DNA from: Lepisosteus oculatus
Lineage: Eukaryota; Chordata; Actinopteri; Semionotiformes; Lepisosteidae
Assembly (NCBI RefSeq): GCF_040954835.1
Contig: NC_090704.1
Location: forward strand, 43,652,979 to 43,716,978
Direction: 5' to 3'
Length of the DNA stretch: 64,000 bases
The number at the start of each line of letters is the position of its first letter. Position 1 is the stretch's first letter. This document shows positions 37,711 to 49,500 of this stretch, piece after piece. The notes below the pieces were generated by a model. The model saw only the letters and a list, made by a program, of their open reading frames with translations, was not told the origin of the DNA and did not search any database. Position numbers and translations under genes: made by a program.

Positions 37711-38609
37711 TCATATGTAGCTATCGTGCCCCAGCTCGGGGGCAAACACCTGTCCTTCCTTGAGGAAGTCGCCAATAGGCAGCCCCTTGACTTTCATGAG
37801 CCAGGCTCTCTTGCTCTGCTTGTCCCTGTCACTGGCTTCCTGCGAGAGGGCCGCCTCATGCTGCCGGGCCTGATTCTGCTGGCTCTGCTGCCTCTGCGTG
37901 AACGTCTGCAGCCTGAAACCGCTGTGCTCCCTGAACGGGTCCACGGGGTAGTGTTTGCTGGGGCCGGATTCCGCGGGGCACTGCTCGAACCTCACGTGTC
38001 TCTGCGGGCTGGAGCAGGGCGTACCCAGCAGCATCCTCTGCATCCTCGGGGCGCCCCGCTCCGCTGTGGCGCTGAGGCTGCCCGCCTGGCGGGCGCCAGC
38101 GCTGCCCGAGGTCTGCGGCCTCCTCCTGCCCGTCTCGAGTGCCCCAGCTTCCCCCGGGCCTGTGCCCGTCTGTGGCCGCACCACCGCGGGTCTGGGGAGG
38201 CTGGACCTGACGCTGTGCCCATGAAGAGAGTGTCTGAGCTTCAGATCCAGCCCTTTGCTCACCAGCGGAGTGTAGATCTTTGTCACCTCCCGGAAGCGAA
38301 CCGGAGCACTGCGGGTGTCCGTTGTTTTTGGCTGCGGAGCCTTCTGGGATATCGTTGCTTCAGATTCATGCCCTGCTGTCTGGGGGGCAGGAGGGGAACC
38401 CCAGGCGTCTCGGACCCGGGCATTGAGCACCGTGTTGCTGCTGGTTGGGTCTGACCTCTGGGCCTGATGAGCCGTGCCGAGCGCCAGAAGGAGGTGCTCA
38501 GGGCTGATGGAGTGATGCAGGCCTCTCTGCTTCACCTGCTGCAGCACAGACTGCTCGCTCCTGCTCAGGGCCAGCTGGGCCTCCGCGCCACCTCCGCTGG
38601 ATCGCTTTC
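37711..38609 (-). CDS. fbxw10: FBXW10 coding exon 14 (C-terminal tail and stop)
   Basis: 899 nt, phase 1 in, ending at TGA 37713-37711. The acceptor is TTGCTAG. Encodes about 299 residues. LLALGTAHQAQ after a Q/R-rich helix, APVRFREVTKIYTPLV and GLDLKLRHSLHGHSVRS look ordered. The centre is G/A/R-rich. The end is Q-rich and probably helical (RQQSQQNQARQHEAALSQEA), followed by WLMKVKGLPIGDFLKEGQVF. The function of the tail is unknown. Confidence 0.87.
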
Positions 38610-41600
38610 CTAGCAAGAGCCAACACAAGAGCTCAAAGAGTTTTTTTAAAGGACCAAAGTCAGATATGTTGATATTTTGTAAGAGAGAGAAAAAAAAGTG
38701 TGACATTTAAAATCAAGGACGTAGGTCTAGACCCATTTTTCTGCTTTAAAAAAAAAATCCTAATTTTACTGCATGCACTTGCACAAGTCTGCCCACACAC
38801 ATCCAGGGAAGTCCTCAGAATTCAAGATTTTGAGCGGCTTAGTTTCATTTGGACTTTCTTAATAGTTTCTCACAGCTGAGGAAATCCATTGTTTCCAGAA
38901 GCTGACACTACAGTAACCCCACCCAACTGAAGAGCAAAAATATACAATGCACAGTTTCTTAAAAGATGTTTTCTACCGGCCAGAAGCGGTCTGTTACTGA
39001 CAGAGGTACCCTGGCAGGCTGGGTGAATGACCCGGCCTACCTGAACTGGCAGTGCTGTGTCTCTTTGGTGTCCGGCTGGCCCTGCTGCCAGTCTCAGGGC
39101 TCCTGCCACTGACAGGCCTCCCAGGCTCCAAAGCAGAGGGCGGCTTGGCGATGAACTCCGGCTGCAGGTCGATGTAGGCCGTGCTCCGGCGGTAGCTCGG
39201 AAGCTCACTCCATTTCGCAGGCCTCATAGACTCCCGCTGGACACCTGCACACACACAACCACACACAGGAATGGGGGCCCTTTACTTTTCTTTTTCCAGA
39301 TCACTTTCTGAACGCAAAGAATGAAAAAGGTTTGAAACTAGAAGCGTAGCAATGTCCTGTTAGGGACTGGGGGAAGAAGGACGAGCTCAGAGCTCAGAGC
39401 TCAGAGACAGGAGTGATCAGGCCCAACGGGAGGGGCAGGGGCGTACTGTGTGCCGCGTGCATGCTCTGGCTGGACAGGCTGCGGGCATGGTGAGACAGGC
39501 CACTGCCTGGGCCTTCCCTGTCCTCCGCCTGTCGGTGGTAGATCTTCCTGTTCGTGGACCCCACCCTCTTCATGCGCTGGGCACGGACGTAAGGGTAGGG
39601 GTGTTTCCTCAGGGCGGAGCCTCTGGGCCAGGTCCGGTCCTTATCCTTCCCAGCGTCCGACTCTCCCTCTGCTGTGAGGGAGTAGTCCCACTTTACTTCC
39701 GCAAACTGGAAGAGCAGCACACTGGCCTTCGTGTTCATCACAATGCTGAAAGGACGAGCAGGAAGAGAGATCACCATCACTGATCTGCAGACAGGCCAGC
39801 TGGCAAACCCCATCTGAGTCCCATTATACCTAAATACATGCAGATGTAACCCAGCAAGGCTGTTAACAGTGAGACTGCCTTAAAAGAATCGAATTTAATG
39901 CTTTAAAGATGGACTTGCTCATAAATGATCTGTGTAAAAGTTTGCTGTGTTGTACATGTGCACTGATATGTGGATCATAATTTATGTTAATAGAAACCCA
40001 AGCTGTAAACAGTAGGTGTACAATTTAAATCTGCTTAAACAGGGTAAGAGTTTATCATTCGTTATAAAAATGCATGTCATGGGACTTCTGGTGAGACAGC
40101 CTTTTAAAAGGAATAGGGAGTGAAGAACAACCTGTCGTGAAATGCTGAGGCCAGAAAGAGAAAGCTGATATTTCTGTCATTCCTTGGCTCCTCGGCTAAA
40201 TCTGAAAGCCGCGGCGAGCTCTCCAGCGAGCGAGTGGGAAAGACGTGAGGGGTCTAGCAGTGCACCGGACCTGTTGCTGTGGATGTCGAGGGAGAGGACG
40301 GGGCTCTGCCGGCTGTTGGCCTTGATCACCCGCAGGCAGTCGCCCGTCAGGAAGTTGAAGACCCGGATCTTGCCGTCTGCACAGCCGCTGACAACCCGCA
40401 GGTAGAGGAACGCCAGACACTGCACCTCCCTGCAATACACCATCGCATACTCCTGGTGAGCGCCACCTGCATCAGAAAGGGGATACAGCCCCAGACTGAA
40501 GGAGAAGTCTATAAGTTGAAAGCAAGCCCAAAATTATATAGCTATTGCCAGCAGCTAAATCACCCACCAACTCACAACTGGCAGTAGTGTGAGCCTAGCC
40601 AGTACCTGAATGGGAGACCTCCGGGGTCAGTAGGGGGCGCTCACCTTGTGGTCTGTGTGGATCCTAATTCCCCAGTATAGTGATGGGGACACTATACCGT
40701 AAGAAGGCTCAGTCCTTTGAATGAGACAGAAAACCAAGGTTCTTCATTGCTCTGTTCTCCCCCCCACTGATAGCTGATGTGTGGTGAGAGTTCTGGTGCA
40801 CCTTGGCTGGTGTCACACTATCCAGGTGGCGCTGCACACTGGTGGTGGAGGGGATCCCCATTACCTGTAAAGCACTTTGAGTGGAGTGTCCAGAAACATG
40901 CTATAGAAGTGTAAGCAATTATTATTATTATGGCTGTCTGAATTAGTTCTTCAAAATCCCTAGAATCCTCACTTATTATACAGTTTTACACAAAACTGTT
41001 TTTTTCCCATCCTTGTGTGTGGCCTAAAACCCAGTGGCTTCTGCCTGCTTGTGTTGAATTTTGAAGAGGAGAGATTTGGGCTGTCCCCAGGTGTTTTAAA
41101 TAGAGAAAACAAAGCTAGTTCCTGGCCATTTAGAGCCAATCTGAAGTGAATTGGCAGTGTCATACTCACTTTGGGTGCCTGAAAGCCATAAGGCACCTCT
41201 GGAACTCTTTGTTCATGCTCCAGGCCATGATGTAGCCGTCTGACCCCCCAGACAGGATGTGCCACTGATCAAAGAACAAGCACTTCACTGCACCCTGGTG
41301 GCCCTCCACAGTCTGGAACAAGGAAGCCCCATTAGGTAGTGCTCTATTTCCTGTGAAATAACACTCAACAGCAGCCTAGTGTAGAAAAGCAGAGCGAAAG
41401 TGTGCTGATAGGCACAGCCAGTCATGGCAAAAAGGTACAACACAACTACTAAGATAAGATAAGATCACTGTATTGGCCATATACAATTTCTTGTATTAGG
41501 AATTTGTCTTTTCGCATACCCCAGCTTGCTCTCCATGAGACACACAGACAGGGAGAGAAGCTTAGGCTCAGAGCACAGGGTCAGGCATTTATACTGCACC

Positions 41601-43538
41601 CCTGGAGCAGTTGGGGTTAAGGGCCTTGCTCAGGGGCCCAGCGGAGTAGAATTCCTCTGCTGGCCACGAGATACAAACCTGCAACCTTCCAGCCACAGGC
41701 CCTGTTTACTGTGCAACCGAAAGCAAAGGTTGATGCTTAAAGAGGTGTTAGTGGGGTCAGTAGGGGGCGCTGGTCTTTGTGGGTCCGAGTATAGTGATGG
41801 GGACACAGTATTGTAAAAAAAGCCACCGTCCTTTGGACGAGACATAAAACTGAGGTCCTGACTCTCTCTGGATATTAAAAAATCTGGGGCGTTTCTCGAA
41901 AAGAGTATGGGTGTAACCCCGGCGTCCTGGCAAAATTTCCCCTCTGGCCTTTACCAATCATGGCCTCCTAATAACCCCCCTCTCTGAACTGGCTTCATCA
42001 CTCTGCTCTCCTCCCCACTGAGAGCTGATGTGTGGGGACAGTACTGTCACATCCTCCATGTAGGGCCTGCACACTGGTGGTGGTGGAGGGGATCCCCATT
42101 ACCTGTACAGCACTTTGAGTGGAGTGTCCAGAAAAGCGCTGTAGAAGTGTGAGGAATTATTAGTGTTTTCTCCCACAGTGCTCATTCACAGGTCTGTACC
42201 TTCATCAGACAGCCGGTCTCGATGTGCCAGACCTTGACCAGGCCCTTTCTGCAGCCACTAACCACGTAGCTCTTATCAATCTTCACACACAGGATGGGGT
42301 CCTGGTGCTTGAACTTCAGCTTTGTGAAATTTTTCCCAGTCAGCAAGTTCCACACTGCATTAGAAAAATAAATCAACACAAAAAGGACAGATGAGCAGAT
42401 ATGGGATTGAAGAGAGGGGTAATTAAATCCACACCCCTCAATGAAATTTATGTAGAGTGTCCTTTCAGGTAGTTTTGCATCAAAAAGCCAAGAGGGTCAA
42501 CTATGATCTATGTTTTGTTTGACCTTGGACAAACTTACCTTTGCTAAACAAACACGTACTGTACATTAGATTAGATGTAGCATTAGATGTGCAAAATAAA
42601 AGCTTGACTATTACGGCTGTGGTGGATGAATTCTGAAGCTAGCCTTTTCCACAGGGCTCTAATAAGGCCTTAGGACTATAAAATTCAACCGTAAATCGAG
42701 AGGGAAAAAACAAAAGGCTGTTATTGTCATTTTAAAAATGTGTGTCTTATCTGCATTTTCTTTGGGGCATACTTAGAAAACAGTTGGTTCATTGTGCTAT
42801 GTGCTCAAGCTAAATAAAAGTAGTCACTGGTTTGTTCAAAGGAAAGAGACTAGAAGGCTGGAAAAACTAAATAGTTCTGTACTTTGTCCTGCACAAGTCG
42901 GAGTTTCTCTCACCATAAGTGAAATATGTTTTCTCTTTAAGCCTTGAATGTGTGGTAAGAGCCTATGAGGCCGCTATACCTTCAGAATAAAAAAAACGAA
43001 AAAAATTTGTTTGTCTGACCTTTGACCTTGCAGTCTTTGGCCCCAGAAACCAGTCTGTTTCCATGTAAATCAAGGCAACTTATTGTCCCTAAGTGGCCAC
43101 GGAAAATCTTCATACAGGCTCCAGTCTGTAAATTCCAGCATCTGCCAGGAAAACCGTGAGAAACCGCCTTTAAGTGAGAAACTGAATACAAATGCAGAAC
43201 TGAGACATGAAATGACACTAGAGACACCGGCTTTCCCTGGCACATGGTGTGGCTAATTATCCTTGTGAATGTAATTTAACTGTTTTGAAAAAGCAAGTAC
43301 AAAATATTGAACATGGGATTCCAAGCCGGCTGTAGGAAAGGCACATCTATCCACATTTCCCCTCAGAGCAGCAGAGATTCAGAAATCTCAGAAATGTGTG
43401 GTGAGCGTTCTGGCGCACTATGGCTGCCGTCGCATCATCCAGGTGGGGCTGCACACTGGTGGTGGTGGAGGGGAGTCCCCATTACCTGTAAAGCGCTTTG
43501 AGTGGAGTGTCCAGAAAAGCGCTATATAAGTGCAAGCA

Positions 43539-43570
<32 letters not shown>

Positions 43571-46500
43571 ATGCCAGATCACTATAAGCCGTTCTTGGGA
43601 TAAAGCCGAGCACACTTCAGGCTCTCTTGCAGCAGCTGGTACTGTACCTCCACAGGCAATCGCTTGCGTTTTAGAGACAGGTGTGCATACCTGATACTCA
43701 GATCATAACTGGCACTGATCACAAAGCCTCTCTCTTCACACAGCAGCACAGCCCGGATGCTCCCCGCATGGCCGTGAATGAGAGGAGGCACCTCCTTGCC
43801 GTTCGCCAGATCCAGCAGGCGGACCTGCCTGTCCTTTGAGCCGATGGCCACCATCTTCCCTCCATTGTAGTGCGCCACCCTGCTTGGATCTTCACTGTGA
43901 ACCCAAGGGTACCCAGTCAGTTTGTGAGAGAGGGGAATACAATCAGCTTTTATGGCCGGTGACCTCTGAAATGGAATTGTGGGACTGCAATAAAAAAACA
44001 GCGCCATAGAATGGGGGTACTTGAGACATGTAGGTGGAATCAAGCTGGGAGTCACTTGTAATGGGCGGCAGTATGTGAACCTCCTCCAGCTGACCTACTC
44101 CAGCAGTTTGACTTTGTCTCAAGTAACCCAAAACCAAATGGAGAACACTCCCCGAGTCTACAGTAATCTTCATCTTATATTCAGATGGAGTAACCAAAGC
44201 AAAATTCAAATTGTAAATCTACCACCTACTTCTCATTCAATACAAGGATGTTGTATGTCCCACAGTAAACATTTCTTTCTTCCATTTGGATGGTTTTGGT
44301 TTCAACCCCCACATAAGCAGCTTCTACACTTCTGTCCTGCAGAGCAAAGATGAGGAACAGTGAAGTTAACCTGACTTTGGCTAAATATTGCATGGTCATT
44401 GTATTAAAAAATCAGAGCTAAGAAGATGAAAGTTAAAGCAATGCTATACCTTTGGTTTCATTTTATTACTACTGTCTTGAAAAGGCATGGTGAGCTTTTC
44501 TTCCTGTGTCATTGGAACAGGGATATCCCGGATTTTAGCATAGACAGGGCTGACCCCTGACGAAGACGTGCCCTACACCAGAAAACAGAAAGTAACTAGG
44601 GTTATCAAAAATCAAATGTCATTTTAAAAGCAGATGCAGAACACAGTGAAATATATACAGCATATACAAATATCAAATTAATTTCTCAGTTTGAGTATTT
44701 TTTCAACAAGGGGTGATATTCAAAGAGAAATATTGTATTGTATATCTTTCTTAAATTCTTAGGGAATCCTTAACAGAATTAAAAAAAAAACTTTTCCCTT
44801 CAATAAAAGTGGGGAACACAAAGATAAGAAAAATAAATCTAGGACGTTTATTGCAGTGTATATCTGCAAAATCACTTTAAAAGAGTGCAACAACATGACT
44901 GTTGACTGTACCTGCAGGATCATGGCTTGATTCTCCACTGTCCTACGGACAAGCACCTCTTTCTGTATTTCTTCTGCAAGGTACCGCCAGTGCTGAGACA
45001 CAAACAGGCAATTCACCAGGGAATTGTTATCCAGAAGCCCTGGAAGAGACAGCAGACACAATCAAACCATGATGATATGAAAGAAGGCCAGTAATAATAC
45101 TGTATACCAGTTTTGGCCCAGATGCAATGCTATAAAGATAAAGGAATTACTGTACATTTCCTAATGGTGAAAGATGTCACAGCTCTATACTGTATAAAGA
45201 AAGGGGTGCTACTACAGAATTCACTGCACTCACCTCAGTGCACTGCTGCCTAAATGAACACACAATGGATGACACGTTTGCTTAGTTACAATCACTTTGT
45301 GCTGTCATAGACTGCTTTATTTTTTTAATCACTTTCACTCTGCAGAGACACATTTATATATTTTCTGACTTACAAAATTCAAGGCCTTAAGACATTGTAA
45401 AAACCTAGTTTTGTTTGTAGTCTTAAAACAGAGCTGGACATGAAAGGTAATCAGTGGTTTGTTGTAGACATCAGTGATTAAGGAAGGCTAAAACAGAGTA
45501 GTCAGTATCTTGAATTAATGTTGCTATACAGCACTGTTCTCTCTGACAATTTCAAGCTAAAAATAACAGAAAACTAGCATTTTTGGAAAACACTTTTACT
45601 GTATACATTTTTTCCAAACATTACATGACTGGGAGGCCCTACCTGAGTATTGATTGTAAGCATGAATGTGGCAGAGTCAGTGACAGCTTTGATTCAGCAC
45701 TAAAACTCACTTACTTTATTTTACAGCTCAGTTTTGCAGTGCAAGTTAAACCCTACACAAACACTAGCTAGTATTACTAATATTCTGTATGGATGTATTT
45801 TCTCAACATGTACTCAACCAGAATATGTCCTCCTGCCACGCAGTCACTCAGTTACTTTGTTAAAGTTTCCAATGTCAGTCATCAAGCCTAAAACAGGATG
45901 ATAACATTAGACCCAAGAGCAAACCTACGCTGAAGAATACTTGTGTGTAATACCTTGTCTGGTTGCTAGGCTGTGGTGTTTGTAACCACTGCTGAGTGAA
46001 AACCTCAGAAACCACTTGCAGGAAGTGTTTTTGTAGGGCAAGGGTGGTAAGGAGACTAATAATTTACTGTCAGATCATCACCATTACATTGTTTGTTATT
46101 CCTGTTTGGATAGTGATGTCTCTTTAGGGGGAATCGTGGACAGCTAAGTGATATTCCAGCACTGACAGAAGGGGACTGCACTTACTACTTGGCAAGTTAA
46201 AATTGCAGGCCAGATAGACTGGGGTTCACAGAAGTTATATCTGCACCCTTTCTTCGGTAAATCCTGAATACTGACATCAATGTGTTCTGGATATTAATTC
46301 TTTGACAAAAGCATGATTAAAAAATCAAAGGTGGCTTGTTTACTTATTTTGTATGAATGTTTTTGTGCTATTATTGTTGTTAGTAGTAGTGTGAGCAGTA
46401 TTATAGCAAGATACATAATGACTTTTTATCGACGATACAGCTATGATTTTTCCAGCCAAGGAGCTGTACTGAGTGAGTGAGCACGTGCTTGGCTGTCCCA

Positions 46501-49500
46501 CGCCCCAGCTCTCACCGAGGATGTGCTTGGCCAGGTGGACAGGGAGCCTGCGGATGAAGTCCCTGTAGTGGCCGACCCCCGACAGCGACTGGGAGGAGCT
46601 GGGGAGGGTCACGAGAGCAGGATCATCCGACGATACTGACTGGTCCTCGTCACTCTCCAGGAAACGGCCAGGGCTGTGACTCTCCTCCTCCTCTCCTGTG
46701 CAGGGACTCTGCTCCAGCGGCCCGCTCTCAGCTGAAGGCGACGGGGGAAGAGAAGGGCTTCAGTCGGCACGGAGGCTGTGAGGGGCACACTGCACTGCTG
46801 CAGCGATCTGGGCAGCAGTGCCATCTACACTCCAACCACAGCCTTTGAGAGACCTTAACCAGTATCATGTTGACATAGACATTTAGAAACAGGCTATAGC
46901 ACAGGCATTATTAAAATTAAATATAGTTTTATTCAACTCTAGTTGCTGAAGGACAGAGATTTATTAAATACACTCTTCTGAATTTAAAGATCAGAGTGAC
47001 CTTTTACTTTGAATTTATAAATATATACAGAATTTATAATATATATAGTACTACTCAAAGTATATTCCATTCTGTTTGTCTACAGGATCTGATGTATTTG
47101 CTTAGGAAAATCTATTATAACTTTGTGCTGTATATGACATTTTTCCATGACTTGACGATGCATATGACATGCATTTACTTTACTGTACTTTGCCATTTGA
47201 CAATTTCATATCGTAGTGCACTGATTCCCAGCTCTGATCCTAGAGAATCACTGTGTGTTAGATTGTTTTTTTGTGCTTCTTAATCACAGACTAATTGATT
47301 CCAACTTTACACTTGGGGCTTTGTTTTCAGCTCTTAAAAGATCAAATGGGATTTGCAATCAGTATAAACCCTGTACCAATTTCAGTGTTTAAGAACTGCC
47401 CTCGTTGAGGTGTGCTGTCTGAGATGTAACCCATTGGACCTCCGCAGAAGGAAACACTGCTCGCTGTGGGAGTGTCTGATACAGTGTAATTCTCACCTGT
47501 CTCTTCATCACAGACTGATCAACTAGTAGAACCTGTTTAGTCAGAGATAATGGCGAGAAAGCTTAGGAAAGGCTGTGGAGAGTTCTGTGTGCTGAAGTTG
47601 TAAAAACAACTAAAATGTTTGATACTCAGGACTAACCGAAGAACTTCAAGAAACAAGTTAAGTAAATGTGTAAACAGACACTTAAGTCAATCAATGAAGC
47701 CATCAATTAGCACTAGAGATTTAGACCCCTGTTGAAAGGGAAACCAGTAGACTGTGTTCCTCCAGGACCAGGATTTTGGAAGCACTGGTACAGTGTTTTT
47801 TCTAGGGGATGTGCATTGCCTTGCATTAACATTTCCAAGAGTTTTACTCTGGGTCATTTATTGGTTCATTCATCTTGGCACTCACAAGGCTCTGGGTCTC
47901 TGTCTTCCAGGGTCTCCACAGGAGCCAAGGCCCAGATGCTGGTGTGTGTTTCCATGGTGACGGGCTCGTAACCCGAACTGGCCTGGATCAGAAGCTCCAG
48001 CTCGGGATGATCCTCGGACCTGAAAGAGTAATGGGATTCTGGGATTGAAGAGGAATCATCCTCCAGGTCTTCCAGGACTGAAACCACAAGAAGAGACAAA
48101 GAAGACACAAAGATTATTTATTCCAGGAGACAGTTCAATGACGATTCCTGCAACACAAGGTAAATTATAGAGTAACTAGAAACAGGAAGCAGTTGATATC
48201 CCAAAATGACTTACTTTTTCCTTCTAATAACAATACTTCTTTACATTTATATAGCGTTTTTCTGGACACTCCATTCAAAGTGCTTTAACAGGTAATGAGG
48301 ACTCCCCTCCACTACCAATGTGCAGCCCCACCTGGATGATGCGACAGCAGCCAAAGTGCTCCAATACGCTCACCCCACACCAGCTCTCAGTGGGGAGGAG
48401 AGCAGAGTGATGAAGCCAGTTCAGAGATGGGGATTATTAAGAGCCAATGATTGGTAAAGGCCAGAGGGAAATTTGGCCAGGGCACCAGGAGTAACACCTC
48501 TCCTATTTTTGAGAAGAGTCCTGGGATTTTTAATGACCACAGAGAGTCAGGACCCCGGTTTTACGTCTCATCTGAAGGACGGCGCTGTTTTTACAGTATA
48601 GTGTCCCTTAGTATAGTGGCCTTAAGCAACCTTAGCTTTCCCAGGAGGTCCTCCATCCTGGTACTGGCCAGGCTCACTCCTGCTGAGCTTCAGAGGGCTA
48701 CTAGGTGTGACTTCCAGGGTGATACAGATGTATCTCTCCCTGTCTTGAGCATTAGAAACCAAGTGTGTCAATTTCGCAGGAGTCAAGATCTTTGATCAGA
48801 AATCTGGCAGACAACACTCATCAAAAAGATTAAAGGGTGGCATACAGAATCTTTCTTTCTTAATGATTTGCAAGGTGGTTGAAATTGAAAATATTCCCAA
48901 ATTCAACCTTTACACTTTAAAGAAACACCGGGAGTCTAACCCTCAAGGTCAGTCCCTGCCTATAACACGATTCCCCGACATTTAATTTTACGCCTATTTT
49001 AACTACATTTGCTAACAGTTACACATTTGTATTAGAATCAATTAAAAGACAGCAAACGCATCAGAGGGACTTTCCACGATTATCCCAGCAAATGCATCTG
49101 ACGGTGCTAGATGCATATCCCGTTTCCATTCATTTTGTTGTCAGATTGTATAAATACTGTATCTGATTGCACCACTTGAAGCACGAAGGTTTAAAGCTGT
49201 TTTTTTTTGTTTTTACGCGCTGTTCCGAACTTATCGATCAAGCAGTGGGTGAGAATATACATTGATTAGCCTGTGCTGCCTTTTTGTTCCAATGCGCTGT
49301 AATTCCTGCCTCAGACACGCGATGGAGGAGAGATACCACCAGTACACACCAAGAGAAAGGGGAGCTCACCTGACTTTCCGCGGTCGCACTGTCTGGAAGA
49401 AGATTCCCTTTTCCCTCTCACGACAAGCACCCGAACAAGGTTGCCCAGCACATGCACCAGATCTGCATCGCACAGAGCCAGGAGCGCCAGGATGAACTTC

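Noticed and set aside
37726-38454. 242-codon plus-strand frame opposite FBXW10 exon 14
   Set aside because: Antisense shadow of the GC-rich, low-complexity FBXW10 tail.
40429-40480. Upstream acceptor for exon 11 (GATGCAG|GTGGCGC)
   Set aside because: Better pyrimidine context, but it would insert 38 nt, out of phase with exon 10. The inner acceptor restores HPKEVQCLAF.
43014-43031. Earlier donor for FBXW10 exon 8 (AAG|GTCAAA)
   Set aside because: It breaks the frame with exon 9. The donor 7 nt further on gives the expected VKVW blade.
43542-43570. (ATT)n as an independent microsatellite
   Set aside because: It is the 3' tail of the adjoining SINE, as also seen at 40,917-40,930.
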